Origin: Azospirillum sp. B510
GTDB taxonomy: Bacteria; Pseudomonadota; Alphaproteobacteria; Azospirillales; Azospirillaceae
Assembly: GCF_000010725.1 (NCBI RefSeq)
Contig: NC_013854.1
Span: 1,083,001-1,147,000, forward strand
Direction of reading: 5' to 3'
Length of the DNA: 64,000 nucleotides
The notes beneath the pieces were generated by a model. That model was given only the letters and a program-made list of their open reading frames with translations. It searched no databases and was not told the origin of the DNA. Position 1 is the first letter of the stretch, and every line of letters begins with the position of its first letter. Of this stretch, positions 47,673 to 57,274 are shown one piece after another. Both the position numbers and the translations under genes were made by a program.

Positions 47673-48596
47673 GTGAGCGACAAGGTGGAAATGACGGCAT
47701 CGGCGGATCGGCTGCGCCGCTACGCCACCTATGCCAGCGTGTCGGTGGCCTCCACCCTGATCGCGGCGAAGCTGGCGGCCTATCTGCTGACCGAATCGGT
47801 CAGCATCCTGTCGTCGCTGATCGATTCCTGCACCGATCTGATGGCGTCGGTGGTGACGCTGCTGGGGGTGCGCCACGCCCTGCGTCCGGCCGACGCCAAC
47901 CACCGCTTCGGCCATGGCAAGGCGGAGGCGCTGGCGGCACTGGCCCAGGCCGCCTTCATCGCCGGATCGGCGGTGCTGCTGACCGTCGAGGCGGTGCGTC
48001 GGCTGATCCGGCCGGAGCCGATCGCCGAGGGCACGATGGGCATCGCCGTGATGGTGTTGTCGATCCTGCTGACCGCCGGCCTGATCACCTTCCAGCGCCG
48101 TGTCCAGATGGCGACCGGGTCCGTCGCCATCGGGGCGGACCGGCTGCATTATTCCGGCGACCTGCTGATGAACGGCGCGGTCATCGTCGCCATCCTGCTG
48201 ACCGAGGCGACGGGGTTGACCGCCGTCGATCCGCTGTTCGGCATCGGGATCGCCCTGTTCCTGCTGAACGGCGCCCGCGGCGTGGGGAGCGACGCCCTGG
48301 ACGTGCTGATGGACCGCGAACTGGGCGGGGAGGAGCGCGGGCGGATCGCGGCACTGGCGCTGGCGGAGCCGGGGGTGCGCGGCCTGCACGATCTGCGCAC
48401 CCGCAATGCCGGCACCGGCTGCTTCATCGAGCTGCATCTGGAGCTGGACGGCGGCCTGACCCTCGATGCCGCCCACGAGATCGCCGACCGGGTGGAGCTG
48501 CGGTTGCGCGAGGCCTTCGCCAATTCCGAGGTCATGGTCCATCAGGAGCCGGCCGGGCTGGCCGACGAGCGGCTGGACCATCGGATCGCCGGCTGA
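47673..48596 (+). CDS. Cation diffusion facilitator (FieF-like)
   Basis: Inner-membrane divalent cation/proton antiporter, 307 residues with six helices. The metal site is complete: D51 and D55 in SSLIDSCTDLMASV, and H159 and D163 in LHYSGDLLMNG, the arrangement seen in FieF (Zn2+/Fe2+). The cytoplasmic C-terminal domain contains GVRGLHDLRTRNAGTGCFIE. The start is the GTG at 47673, with GGGGGGA upstream; an ATG at 47691 is possible. The metal is not decided by sequence. Confidence 0.92.
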   Translation: MSDKVEMTASADRLRRYATYASVSVASTLIAAKLAAYLLTESVSILSSLIDSCTDLMASVVTLLGVRHALRPADANHRFGHGKAEALAALAQAAFIAGSAVLLTVEAVRRLIRPEPIAEGTMGIAVMVLSILLTAGLITFQRRVQMATGSVAIGADRLHYSGDLLMNGAVIVAILLTEATGLTAVDPLFGIGIALFLLNGARGVGSDALDVLMDRELGGEERGRIAALALAEPGVRGLHDLRTRNAGTGCFIELHLELDGGLTLDAAHEIADRVELRLREAFANSEVMVHQEPAGLADERLDHRIAG

Positions 48597-48666
48597 CGGC
48601 GATCCAACGGGCCGGTCCGCCGCCCGCGATACGGGGGCCGGGCCGTCCCGGCGCGTGACTTCCCCT

Positions 48667-48678
48667 TAGGATATCCTA
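48667..48678. promoter_or_regulatory. Perfect 12-bp palindrome upstream of soluble chemoreceptor
   Basis: TAGGATATCCTA, about 110 bp before the chemoreceptor start. It lies in the only AT-rich part of the intergenic region and could be a regulator site. There is no independent support. Confidence 0.25.
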
Positions 48679-48789
48679 CCAAAGGACAGGGGGGCCGGGG
48701 GTGACTCCGGTCCCCGGTTCATTGCGATTCCGTATCAAAAGCGCAATAATAGTTCCCGGGAGAAAGCGTCCAGTTATAAAACAGCAAAA

Positions 48790-50193
48790 ATGGTGGGCAT
48801 AATGGATGGGAGCTTTGCGCTTCGGCCGCATCTGATCGCGGACATCGCGGAGGAGGCGGGCAATCTCGGCATCGAGATCGCGGACATCGCCGGCCACATC
48901 GAGGATGTGAACGCCCGCGTCACCCACCAGTCGGACGTCTTCGCGCAGCTGCGCGAGACCAGTATTAAAATGTCGCGCAGCACGCTGAGGATTTCCGAGG
49001 CGTCGGCCATCGCCCGCTCCGTCACCGAACAGGCGCGCCACGAGGTCGACAGTTCCCATGACCGGGTGCAGCGGTCACTGTCCGACATCCATGCGCTGGT
49101 CGCGTCGGTGACGGGGATCGAAGGGCAGATCGCCGGCCTGCGCGATGCGCTGGACCGCGTCGGCAAGGTCGCCAAGGAGATCTTCACCATCGCCAAGCAG
49201 ACCAACCTGCTGGCCCTGAACGCCACCATCGAGGCGGCGCGGGCCGGCGAGGCCGGGCGCGGCTTCGCCGTGGTGGCGAACGAGGTGAAGTCGCTGTCGA
49301 CCAAGACCAGCGAGGCGACGACGGAGATCGACGCGACCCTGAAGCTGCTGAACGACCAGGCCCAGCGGCTGATGGCGGAGAGCGCGGCCAGCGCCACCAA
49401 GGCCCGCGCGGTCAGCGAGGGCACCGCCGCCATCGGTACGGTGATCGAGACGGTCGGCCGCGCCATGCGCGAGCTGAATGGCGAGGCCGACAAGATCGAC
49501 GCCGCCTCGGCCGAGATCGGCGGCAATTGCGGCGAGCTGGAGCGCGAGATCGGCGATCTGGCGGCGGGCGTGAAGCTGTCCAGCGACAATCTGGCGCAGG
49601 CGCGCGACCGGGTGAACACCCTGGTCGGCATGAGCGAGCGGCTGATCGGCGTCACCGCCGAACTGAACATCGAGACGGTCGATACCCCCTTCATCACCGC
49701 CGTCACGGCGGCCGCCGCCAAGGTGTCGGCCGCCTTCGAGGCGGCGCTGGCCAGCGGCGCCATCAGCGAGGCCGACCTGTTCGACCGCGATTACCAGCCG
49801 GTCGCCGGATCGGACCCGCAGCAGGTGCTCACCCGCTACACCCAGCTGTGCGACCGCGTGCTGCCCGGCATCCAGGACCCTGTGCTGTCGGGCAACGGCC
49901 GCATCGTCTTCTGCGTGACGGTGGACGAGAACGGCTATCTGCCCACCCACAACCGCCAGTTCAGCCAGCCCCAGGGCCGCGATCCGGTGTGGAACGCCGC
50001 CAACTGCCGCAACCGCCGCATCTTCAACGACCGGGTCGGGCTGGCCGCCGGACGCAACACCAAGCCCTTCCTGCTCCAGACCTACCGGCGCGACATGGGC
50101 GGCGGCAAATTCGCCCTGATGAAGGACGTCTCCGCCCCGGTCACCGTGCGCGGCCGCCATTGGGGCGGGCTGCGGCTGGCCTACAAGGTGTGA
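48790..50193 (+). CDS. Soluble methyl-accepting chemotaxis protein with C-terminal domain
   Basis: Cytoplasmic chemoreceptor of 467 residues without any membrane helix. Residues about 10-330 are the helical signalling domain with the tip [20 protein letters not shown] at about 137-156. After about residue 335 comes a separate 130-residue domain: [83 protein letters not shown]. Similar C-terminal parts occur on many alphaproteobacterial receptors, from memory; ligand unknown. ATG 48790 or 48802 may be used. Confidence 0.9.
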   Translation: MVGIMDGSFALRPHLIADIAEEAGNLGIEIADIAGHIEDVNARVTHQSDVFAQLRETSIKMSRSTLRISEASAIARSVTEQARHEVDSSHDRVQRSLSDIHALVASVTGIEGQIAGLRDALDRVGKVAKEIFTIAKQTNLLALNATIEAARAGEAGRGFAVVANEVKSLSTKTSEATTEIDATLKLLNDQAQRLMAESAASATKARAVSEGTAAIGTVIETVGRAMRELNGEADKIDAASAEIGGNCGELEREIGDLAAGVKLSSDNLAQARDRVNTLVGMSERLIGVTAELNIETVDTPFITAVTAAAAKVSAAFEAALASGAISEADLFDRDYQPVAGSDPQQVLTRYTQLCDRVLPGIQDPVLSGNGRIVFCVTVDENGYLPTHNRQFSQPQGRDPVWNAANCRNRRIFNDRVGLAAGRNTKPFLLQTYRRDMGGGKFALMKDVSAPVTVRGRHWGGLRLAYKV

Positions 50194-50280
50194 TCGCGTG
50201 GCCTCCCCGACATCCCTCTTGATCCGTATCAACGCATGGGATCAGCCTTGCGGGTGAAATGGCGGGCAGAGGGAGCGACC

Positions 50281-51393
50281 ATGAAGTATGTCGACGAGTT
50301 CCGTGATCCGGTTCTGGCCCGCAACGTCGCCGCCGCCATCGCGCGCGAGGTGAGGGCCGACCGCGCCTATCACCTGATGGAGTTCTGCGGCGGCCACACC
50401 CACGCCATCTCCCGCTATGGCATTCCCGACCTGCTGCCGGACAATGTCCGCATGATCCACGGGCCGGGCTGCCCGGTCTGCGTGCTGCCGGTGGGGCGGA
50501 TCGACGACGCCATCGCGCTGGCCCGCCGGCCGGAGGTGACGCTCTGCACCTATGGCGACGTGATGCGGGTGCCGGGGTCGGGCCGGCTCAGCCTGCTGAA
50601 GGCCAAGGCGCAGGGCGCCGACGTGCGCATGGTGGTTTCGGCCGACGCGGCGGTGCGCATCGCCGCGGAGACCCCCGACCGCCAGGTCGTTTTCCTCGCC
50701 ATCGGTTTCGAGACGACGACCCCGCCGACCGCGCTGGCGGTGCGGATGGCGGCGGCCCAGGGGCTGACCAACTTCTCCGTCTTCTGCAACCATGTGCTCA
50801 CCCCCTCGGCCATCCAGGGCATCCTGGCGGGCAAGGAGGAGGGGCTGTCGCTGGACGGCTTCGTCGGGCCCGCCCATGTCTCCGTCGTCATCGGCTCCGA
50901 CGCCTACGCCCCGGCCGCGGTGGAGCATGGCAAGCCGGTGGTGATTTCCGGCTTCGAGCCGCTGGACGTGCTGCAATCCATCCTGATGCTGGTCCGCCAG
51001 ATCAATGACGGGCGGGCGGAGGTAGAGAACCAGTTCACCCGCGCCGTCACCGCCGAGGGCAACCGCAAGGCCCAGGCGCTGGTGCTGGAGATCTTCGAGA
51101 CGCGGGCCTCCTTCGAATGGCGCGGCCTGGGCGGCATCCCGCACAGCGGGCTGAAGCTGCGCGAGGCCTATGCCGCCTTCGATGCCGAGCGGCGTTTTCC
51201 CATCGCCGGGGCCAGCGTGCCCGATCACAAGGGCTGCGATTGCGGCGCCATCCTGCGCGGGGTGAAACGGCCGGTCGACTGCAAGCTGTTCGACACCGTC
51301 TGCACGCCGGAAAACCCGATGGGATCCTGCATGGTCTCCGCCGAGGGCGCCTGCGCCGCCCATTACACCTATGGGCGGTTCCGCGACGCCTGA
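50281..51393 (+). CDS. hypD: Hydrogenase maturation protein HypD
   Basis: Iron-sulfur scaffold on which the Fe(CN)2CO group of [NiFe]-hydrogenase is assembled with HypC. The 370-residue protein keeps all the cysteine motifs: MEFCGGHTHAISRYG, IHGPGCPVCVLPVGRID, DHKGCDCGAILRGVKRP, FDTVCTPENPMGSCMVSAEGAC. ATG 50281 is chosen for the standard MKYVDEFRDP opening with GAGGGAGCGACC upstream. No other hyp or hydrogenase gene is near; it is flanked by a chemoreceptor and a stress protein gene. Confidence 0.96.
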   Translation: MKYVDEFRDPVLARNVAAAIAREVRADRAYHLMEFCGGHTHAISRYGIPDLLPDNVRMIHGPGCPVCVLPVGRIDDAIALARRPEVTLCTYGDVMRVPGSGRLSLLKAKAQGADVRMVVSADAAVRIAAETPDRQVVFLAIGFETTTPPTALAVRMAAAQGLTNFSVFCNHVLTPSAIQGILAGKEEGLSLDGFVGPAHVSVVIGSDAYAPAAVEHGKPVVISGFEPLDVLQSILMLVRQINDGRAEVENQFTRAVTAEGNRKAQALVLEIFETRASFEWRGLGGIPHSGLKLREAYAAFDAERRFPIAGASVPDHKGCDCGAILRGVKRPVDCKLFDTVCTPENPMGSCMVSAEGACAAHYTYGRFRDA

Positions 51394-51569
51394 CCGGGAG
51401 CGGGCATGGGGCCGCCTGATCGGTGTCCTTGCGGCTTTTCGCCGCAGGGCGGGCGAAGGTCGCCCGGTTGGACCATGATGCTTGGCGAACATTCCGCGAG
51501 TCGCTCTGTTCGCGCCGCGGAGAATGACGGATGCCGGCAGGCATCGCATTTCACACCGGGAGGACCCGC

Positions 51570-52391
51570 ATGAGCTACAAGCATATCCTCGTCCATCTCG
51601 ACGGCAGCCCGCATGTCGAGGCGCGGCTCGACGCCGCCATCGCGCTGGCCCAGCGCCATGGCGCCTTTCTGCGCGGCCTGTTCGCCCAGGGCGACCGCAA
51701 CGCCACCAGCGTGATCGCCCGCCGCTCCAGCGACCATCTGGTCGAGGCCGCCGCGGCCAGCGAGGCCCTGTTCACGGAGAAGCTCGCCGCCGCCGGGCTG
51801 GAGGGCCATTGGCACGGCCTGACCCATGGCGAATACAACCATGTCATCCGCGAGGTCATCATCTGGTCGCGCTTCGCCGACCTGACGGTGCTGGGCCAGT
51901 ATGACCGCGAGGCAGGATCGCAGGCGGCGCCGGAGGAGCTGAACGAACAGGTTGTGCTGAATTCCGGCCGCCCGGTGCTGGTCATTCCCTATGCCGGCCG
52001 CTTCCCGGTGACCGGCAGGCGCGTCGCCGTCGCCTGGAACGCGGAGCGCGAGGCCGCCCGCGCCCTGTCCGACGCCATGCCGATGCTGGAGAAGGCCGAC
52101 GAGGTGACGGTCATCACCGTGCTGACCCAGGCTTCCTCCTCCGCACCCGAGGCGCCGCGGGTCGGGCTGCTCGACCATCTCGCCTTCCACGGGGTGACGG
52201 CGGAGCAGACCCATTTCACCGTGACCGACATCGGCGCGATGGACGCGCTGCTGGCCCGCGCCATGGACACCGGCGCCGATCTGCTGGTGATGGGGGCCCA
52301 TGGCCATTACGGTTTCCCGTTCCTGCACCGCGGCAGCGGGACGCGCCATGTCCTGCGCACCTGCCCGGTGCCGCTGCTGCTGTCGCATTGA
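51570..52391 (+). CDS. Universal stress protein, tandem domain
   Basis: A 273-residue protein with two UspA folds in tandem. Domain one opens SYKHILVHLDGSPHVEARL; domain two has RRVAVAWNAEREAARALSDA and ends GADLLVMGAHGHYGFPFLHR then GSGTRHVLRTCPVPLLLSH, the G-2x-G-9x-G(S/T) nucleotide-binding pattern. Domain one ends VLNSGRPVLVIPYAG and has lost most of that pattern. The start ATG 51570 has a strong GGGAGGA 6 bp upstream. Regulation and ligand are unknown. Confidence 0.94.
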   Translation: MSYKHILVHLDGSPHVEARLDAAIALAQRHGAFLRGLFAQGDRNATSVIARRSSDHLVEAAAASEALFTEKLAAAGLEGHWHGLTHGEYNHVIREVIIWSRFADLTVLGQYDREAGSQAAPEELNEQVVLNSGRPVLVIPYAGRFPVTGRRVAVAWNAEREAARALSDAMPMLEKADEVTVITVLTQASSSAPEAPRVGLLDHLAFHGVTAEQTHFTVTDIGAMDALLARAMDTGADLLVMGAHGHYGFPFLHRGSGTRHVLRTCPVPLLLSH

Positions 52392-52442
52392 GGGAGGCGG
52401 GAGGAGGGGCGGCCAGCGCGGCCGCCCGTCCCCCGAAACGCC

Positions 52443-54128
52443 TCACGCCGCCTTCACCCCGGCCAGGAAGCTTTCGACCTCCCGGTGCAGGCGGGTGGCT
52501 TCGGTGGTGAGATGGTCGGCGACGTTGCGGACATCGCCGGCGGCGCGGCCGGTGTCGCCGGCGGCCCGGGTGACGTCGATGATGGTGCTACTGACCTGCT
52601 GCGTACCCTGGGCCGCCTCCTGGACGTTGCGGCTGATCTCCTGGGTCGCGGCGCTCTGCTGTTCCACCGCCGAGGCGATGGTGGCCGAGATCTGGCTGAT
52701 CTCTCCGATGATCCGGCCGATCTCCTCGATGGCGGACACGGCCTCGCGGGTGGCGCCCTGGATGGTGGCAATCTGGCCGGTGATGTCCTCCGTCGCCTTG
52801 GCCGTCTGGTTGGCGAGGCTCTTGACCTCGCTGGCGACGACGGCGAAGCCCTTGCCGGCCTCGCCCGCCCGTGCCGCCTCGATGGTGGCGTTGAGCGCCA
52901 GCAGGTTGGTTTGGGCGGCGATGTTGTTGATGAGATCCACCACCTCGCCGATTTTCTGCGCCCCTTCGGCAAGACCTGAGACGACCCCGTTGGCGCGGCT
53001 GGCGCCGCCGACCGCCTGTTCGGCGACCCGGGTCGACTGGGCGACCTGACGGCCGATCTCGGCGATGGAGGAGGACAGCTCCTCCGCCGCCGAGGCGACG
53101 GTCTGGACGTTGGCGGAGGCCTGTTCGGCGGCCGAGGCCACGGTGGTGCTCTGGCGGTTCGCCTCGTCGGCGGTGGTGGTCAGCGTGCCGGCCGACTGCT
53201 GCATCTGGGTCGCCGCCCCCGACAGGCCCTGCACGACGGTGGTCACATTGCGTTCGAAGCCGTGCATCAGCTCCTCCAGGCGGGCGGCCCGGCGGGATTT
53301 CGCCTCCTCCTCGGCGCGCTGGACGGCGGCGAGCCGGTCGGCTTCGATGGCGTTGCGCTTGAACACATCCACCGCCTCGGCCATGGCGCCGACCTCGTCC
53401 CCGCGGCCGACACCGGGCACCTCGACCGCGCGGTCGCCGCCGGCCAGCCGGCCCATGGCGGCGGTCATGGCGACGATCGGCGAGGCGATGGCACGGCGCA
53501 GCAGCAGGCAGGCGACCGCGGCGACCAGCACCGAAATCAGCGCGCCGATGACGGAGGTGGCATAGCCGGTGGAGAAGGCGGTCTTCTGCTCGGTATTGCG
53601 GACCTTCAGCAGCGCATGCTCCGCCTCGTCGATCTGGGAGACCAGCATGCGGATATTGTCCATCGATTCCTTACCCAGCGCCTTCGCCTCCATCGCGCGG
53701 GCCTCCTCGCGCGTTTCCGGTCTGGACATCAGGGCGATCTCCTTTTCGGCCACCGTTTCCCGCCAAGCCGTGGCGTGCTTGCGCAGATCATCGAGCCGCG
53801 CCTGCTGCTGCGGGTTGTCGGCGGTCAGGGCGGTGACCTCGGACAGGGCGCGGTCGAAGGCCTGACGACCCTTGTGGAAGGGGTCGAGAAAGCTCTGGTC
53901 GCCGCTGACCAGATAGCCGCGCAATCCGGTTTCCTGATCGATCATCGCCGTCATCGCCGCGTCGGTGGTCTGGATCACGCGATAGGTGTGGAGAGTCCAG
54001 CCGATCGAGGTCTGAATTGATGATAAAGTTAAATAATTGACAGAACTGATTGCGCCAATGATGACAATCAGCGTGATGAATGATGTCAGCAATTTTCCGC
54101 CGATGCGGAGGTTGGCGAACCAGGTCAT
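52443..54128 (-). CDS. Methyl-accepting chemotaxis protein with CHASE3-like sensor
   Basis: Membrane chemoreceptor of 561 residues from the ATG at 54128 (GAGG 9 bp upstream). Helix one is about 9-30; the periplasmic domain (31-182) has the CHASE3 pattern [20 protein letters not shown] and [20 protein letters not shown]. Helix two is about 183-205, HAMP about 206-258, then the signalling domain with the tip [20 protein letters not shown] and repeated Q/E-rich methylation heptads. Ligand unknown. It is transcribed alone from an AT-rich upstream region. Confidence 0.96.
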   Translation of the reverse strand: MTWFANLRIGGKLLTSFITLIVIIGAISSVNYLTLSSIQTSIGWTLHTYRVIQTTDAAMTAMIDQETGLRGYLVSGDQSFLDPFHKGRQAFDRALSEVTALTADNPQQQARLDDLRKHATAWRETVAEKEIALMSRPETREEARAMEAKALGKESMDNIRMLVSQIDEAEHALLKVRNTEQKTAFSTGYATSVIGALISVLVAAVACLLLRRAIASPIVAMTAAMGRLAGGDRAVEVPGVGRGDEVGAMAEAVDVFKRNAIEADRLAAVQRAEEEAKSRRAARLEELMHGFERNVTTVVQGLSGAATQMQQSAGTLTTTADEANRQSTTVASAAEQASANVQTVASAAEELSSSIAEIGRQVAQSTRVAEQAVGGASRANGVVSGLAEGAQKIGEVVDLINNIAAQTNLLALNATIEAARAGEAGKGFAVVASEVKSLANQTAKATEDITGQIATIQGATREAVSAIEEIGRIIGEISQISATIASAVEQQSAATQEISRNVQEAAQGTQQVSSTIIDVTRAAGDTGRAAGDVRNVADHLTTEATRLHREVESFLAGVKAA

Positions 54129-54439
54129 ATCGTTACACCTCATATAGCTGAACAGAGTTCCGAATTTGAGAACTGGGTCTCTTCTCGCGAACCCCAGAGG
54201 ATTGAGTGACCCGATCGAACAGATCGAATTAAATCTGAGTTACGATTGCAATTAAGGTTTCGATCATCGCAAATTCTGCTTATGACCGAATCCCGACCCC
54301 TTCACATAGGGCCTATGGCTATCGTTAAGGTTGATTAAAAACAATGGTTTGTCGCGTCAATTTCCCGGGTGCAGGCAACGGAATCGGCGCCCGGAGGGCG
54401 TGTGTCATTGTGTCACATCAACCAGGAGAGGAGTTTTCC
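54129..54439 (-). promoter_or_regulatory. AT-rich upstream region of chemoreceptor
   Basis: About 310 bp between the chemoreceptor start and the end of the elaA-like gene. The 54150-54350 part is AT-rich (for example ATTAAATCTGAGTTACGATTGCAATTAAGG) and contains repeated GATCGAA words (54213-54225). No credible gene. The chemoreceptor promoter should be here, possibly a sigma-28 type, but I could not fix a clear motif. Confidence 0.35.
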
Positions 54440-54901
54440 TCAGCGGCGCAGCCGCATATCGATATGCGGGATGCCGAAATCATCGTAAGGTTCGCCGTCG
54501 CGGACGAAGCCGAAGCCGCCGTAGAAACGTTCAAGATGAAGTTGCGCGCCGATCGTCACGTCGCATTGCGGCCAGCCTTCCGCTAATACCTTCAGGGCTT
54601 CCGCCACCAGCAACCGCCCCAGTCCGGTGGATCGATGGGACGCGGCGACGGCCAGTCGGCCGAAGGAGGCGGACGTTCCCGACTCCGTGCCCTCCGGGGC
54701 GAGGCAGCGGGCGCAGCCGACGATTGCGCCGCCCTCATCCCTGGCGATCAAATGCAGCGCTCCGGGATCGCGCCCGTCGATGTCGGGGTAGGGGGAGTTC
54801 TGTTCGACCACGAACACCTGGCCGCGCAGGGCCAGCAGGTCATGCAGCTCGGTCAGGGTCAGGGTATCGAAGGCGACGCGACGGATGGTGGCGGGAGTCA
54901 T
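54440..54901 (-). CDS. elaA: ElaA-like GNAT acetyltransferase
   Basis: Small GNAT-fold protein of 153 residues of the ElaA family. Family segments are LTLTELHDLLALRGQVFVVEQ, PYPDIDGRDPGALHL, GRLAVAASHRSTGLGRLLVAEAL (acetyl-CoA loop), TIGAQLHLERFYGGFGFV and DDFGIPHIDMRL. The ATG at 54901 is used. It ends a minus-strand run after the 136-residue gene, 13 bp apart. Substrate unknown. Confidence 0.92.
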   Translation of the reverse strand: MTPATIRRVAFDTLTLTELHDLLALRGQVFVVEQNSPYPDIDGRDPGALHLIARDEGGAIVGCARCLAPEGTESGTSASFGRLAVAASHRSTGLGRLLVAEALKVLAEGWPQCDVTIGAQLHLERFYGGFGFVRDGEPYDDFGIPHIDMRLRR

Positions 54902-54914
54902 CGTGGCGGCGGGC

Positions 54915-55325
54915 TCAGGCGATGGCGTTGCGGATCAGGTAGTCGGCGATGTCCTTGGGCTTGACCTTGATGTCGGTCAGCGGCTCGTCGGCGGTCATCG
55001 CCTTGGCGACCAGCAGGCTGTTCTGCACATTGGTCAGCGTGACGCGGAACATGCCGGCCGCGCCCTTGAGACGCGGGTAATAGGTGGGATCGATCACCTT
55101 CTCGCGCCGGCCGAGCCGGGCCAGCGCGGTCTCCTCGTCCAGCCCGTCGGCCTGCCTGGACTGGACCAGCTTCCAGTCGGATTCGCCACCCCAGCCGGCG
55201 GCGATGGCGGCCTTGGCGGCGGCCTCATCCTCGGCGACGCCCAGCTTGTAGATGTGCTTTCCCTGTCCGACGTCGGATGCCCATTTGGTCAGGGCGGCGC
55301 TGCGCGCGACATAGACGAGGGCCAT
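54915..55325 (-). CDS. Hypothetical protein, 136 residues
   Basis: Unrecognised soluble protein, probably conserved in relatives because of its regular pattern: ALVYVARSAALTKWASDVGQ, HIYKLGVAEDEAAAKAAIAA, DEETALARLGRREKVIDPTY, GAAGMFRVTLTNVQNSLLVA. ATG 55325 has GGAAGGATCGAG upstream, a good ribosome binding site. It is 13 bp from the elaA-like gene and 57 bp downstream of the FliL-like gene, all on one strand. No motif suggests a function. Confidence 0.75.
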   Translation of the reverse strand: MALVYVARSAALTKWASDVGQGKHIYKLGVAEDEAAAKAAIAAGWGGESDWKLVQSRQADGLDEETALARLGRREKVIDPTYYPRLKGAAGMFRVTLTNVQNSLLVAKAMTADEPLTDIKVKPKDIADYLIRNAIA

Positions 55326-55382
55326 GGCGGCTCGATCCTTCCGCTGGGAATGAACTGGCGGACATCGACCGCCGGGCCAGCG

Positions 55383-55802
55383 TTACTGCAGCGCCGACTG
55401 CCGCGCAATGGGCGTGATGAGGATGCGGGTGATGACGTCCTTGCCGAACATGGCGATGACCGATTCGTCGATCCGGCGGCGCAGGGCGGGGACGTTGGCG
55501 ATGTTGCCGCGGACGATCCAGCCTTCGTCCACCCCCTTGTAGATGGCGGTCAGGATGGCGTCCTGAAGGCGCGGGATGCTCAATTGCACCTCGCCCAGCT
55601 TGAGCGAGTCGCCGACCTCCAGATTGACCTCGACCTGGGTGTATTTCTCGATCCTGCCGGCATTCACCACCGGCACCATCAACGGCTTGATCCGCACCGA
55701 CGGCGGAAGCGCGCCGGCCGCCCCTTCGGACGCGGCGGCCGGCGGCGCCGACGGCAGGGTCAGGAGCAGGGCAAGGCAGAGGACGGACAGGAGGCCGCGC
55801 AT
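55383..55802 (-). CDS. Secreted FliL-like protein
   Basis: A 139-residue protein with a signal peptide (about 1-24, SVLCLALLLTLPSAPPAAAS) in place of FliL's membrane anchor. The body resembles the periplasmic part of FliL: IKPLMVPVVNAGRIEKYTQV, EVNLEVGDSLKLGEVQLSIP, RLQDAILTAIYKGVDEG, ending FGKDVITRILITPIARQSAL. FliL proteins associate with flagellar stators, but no flagellar gene is adjacent. A close relative runs off the right edge of this window (63805-64000). The family call is by pattern and moderate. Confidence 0.65.
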   Translation of the reverse strand: MRGLLSVLCLALLLTLPSAPPAAASEGAAGALPPSVRIKPLMVPVVNAGRIEKYTQVEVNLEVGDSLKLGEVQLSIPRLQDAILTAIYKGVDEGWIVRGNIANVPALRRRIDESVIAMFGKDVITRILITPIARQSALQ

Positions 55803-55922
55803 TGGCAGGATACCGCAAAGGACCGGATGGCGGCGATGCTACCGGTCCGACGCGGCCGATGCAACCGGGGCCGCCCTTACGCGGGCCTGGAATGCGGCTG
55901 GCGGGATGGTTCAAGCGGCCCC

Positions 55923-55962
55923 GATCAGGCCGCTCCGATCAGGCTGCTCCGATCAGGCCGCT
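55923..55962. repeat. Three tandem 15-bp units at a stop codon
   Basis: CCGATCAGGC(C/T)GCT is repeated nearly three times with a 15-bp period across the stop codon of the DUF892 gene (TGA at 55953-55955 on the minus strand). The extra units lie just downstream of the stop. It looks like slippage. Confidence 0.7.
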
Positions 55963-56465
55963 TTCCTGCCGCCGGCCGCCATCGCCTTCTTGTTGACGTC
56001 GCCGACGGCCAGCTTGTTCAGCAGCATGTCGGTATCCTTCTCCTCCTGCAAGGTCTCGTCCAGCAATTGGGCGACCTTGTCGAGGCCGCAGGCGGTGGCA
56101 TAGGCGTGCAGCGCGCCGTAGCTGGCGATCTCGTAATGCTCCACCTTCTGGGCGGCGGCGATCAGGGCGGCGTCCTGGACTTCGGGGGCCAGACCCATGT
56201 CGAGGATCTCCTGGGCCTCGCTGATCAGCCCTTCCATCGCATCGCAATGCTTGCCGCGGGGACGGGTGTCCAACTCCTCGAAGACCTGCTGCAACCGGTC
56301 GATCTGGCCGTTGGTCTGTTCCAGGTGGGTTTCGAAGGCCTGGCGGAGCTGGTCGGAACTGGCGGCCTTGGCCAGCTTGGGCAGGGACTTCGCGATCTGC
56401 TTCTCGGCGTGGTAGATGTCGCGCAGGCTCTCGATCAGCAGATCCTGCATCGTCTTGGTGGCCAT
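55953..56465 (-). CDS. DUF892 (YciE/YciF-type) ferritin-like protein
   Basis: Four-helix ferritin-like protein of 170 residues, related to the YciE/YciF stress proteins. Metal-ligand-like positions are visible in LLIESLRDIYHAEKQIAKSL, QAFETHLEQTNGQIDRLQQV, AAAQKVEHYEIASYGALHAY and LLDETLQEEKDTDMLLNKLA. ATG 56465 (MATKTMQDLLIES) has AAGGAAGG upstream. It probably belongs to a stress regulon. A frame running to 57506 upstream is not coding. Confidence 0.93.
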   Translation of the reverse strand: MATKTMQDLLIESLRDIYHAEKQIAKSLPKLAKAASSDQLRQAFETHLEQTNGQIDRLQQVFEELDTRPRGKHCDAMEGLISEAQEILDMGLAPEVQDAALIAAAQKVEHYEIASYGALHAYATACGLDKVAQLLDETLQEEKDTDMLLNKLAVGDVNKKAMAAGGRKAA

Positions 56466-56606
56466 CGCTGTGATCCTTCCTTGCTGTGGATGTTCGGTTC
56501 GGTGGGACGGGGTGCCAATGCCTGATGGCAGCGGGACAACAGCGGCGGCGACCGGGCGTTGCGGTCTCGAACGGGGAATGGCCTTCGGACAGGGGAGGGA
56601 CGGAGC

Positions 56607-56855
56607 ATGTCGGCAGCGGGCGGGTCGGCGGGCGGTGACGGCGAGGTGCTGTTCGAATTCCAGCGGGTCGGCAGCTATCTGAAGGTGATCGCCATCGACG
56701 CGGCGACCGGCGTCGAGGTGACGGTGGCCGGGCCGGCGACCGGCAGCCTGGAGTTGCTGAAGCGCACCGCCATCAACAAACTGCGCTTCGTTCAAAGCAA
56801 GGGGGCGGGGCATGGAAAGCCGGGGCCGAAGCCCGGCGGCGGCAATCTCTATTGA
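56607..56855 (+). CDS. Small conserved protein (DUF6898-like)
   Basis: An 82-residue protein: EVLFEFQRVGSYLKVIAIDA, ATGVEVTVAGPATGSLELLK, RTAINKLRFVQSK, then a Gly/Pro-rich tail. From memory it resembles the short alphaproteobacterial family DUF6898; I cannot confirm this here. ATG 56607 has an excellent AGGGGAGGGA upstream, which supports it as a real gene. Function unknown. Confidence 0.72.
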   Translation: MSAAGGSAGGDGEVLFEFQRVGSYLKVIAIDAATGVEVTVAGPATGSLELLKRTAINKLRFVQSKGAGHGKPGPKPGGGNLY

Positions 56856-57274
56856 TCGTTCCCGACGGATCGGAGGGCCGGATCGGGCGCGGGCGCTCCC
56901 GCGTTCCGGCATAAAGAAAACGCGCCGCCGGACGGTGCCGGGCGGCGCGGAGCGAAGTCTGGCTTTTGCTGATGGTGAGCGCCGGCATGCCTCCGCCGGA
57001 AAATCCCGTCCTCCGTCCAGCCGTGGGTGGCGTGGCGCCGGACGCGACCTCCGGTCGTAGAGCGAACCGCTCGCCCCCGACACTAGACCTATGCCCGCCC
57101 GTTGACACTGGCGCAGGCGACGTAACGCTTGTAGAACCGCGCATCGCCGAACGAATGGCGCATGCATGAAGCCCTTTCCCCGCACCGTCTGGCCGGGTAA
57201 GCGGGGGAATGGTCCGACACCGCTTCCGCGGCCGGCCTTCGGGCAGAGGAACGAAACACCAGGGGATCGAGGCG
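56856..57274. other. Intergenic region with minus-strand hairpin and tiny frame
   Basis: About 420 bp. At 56911-56949 there is a stem with arms GCGCCGCC (56922-56929) and GGCGGCGC (56941-56948); read on the minus strand it is followed by GTTTTCTTT, so it looks like a terminator for a leftward transcript. The only leftward frame above it is a 24-residue peptide at 57089-57163 (MRHSFGDARFYKRYVACASV). A small RNA or leader transcript is possible. A TTGACA at 57103-57108 could serve a rightward promoter. Confidence 0.35.
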
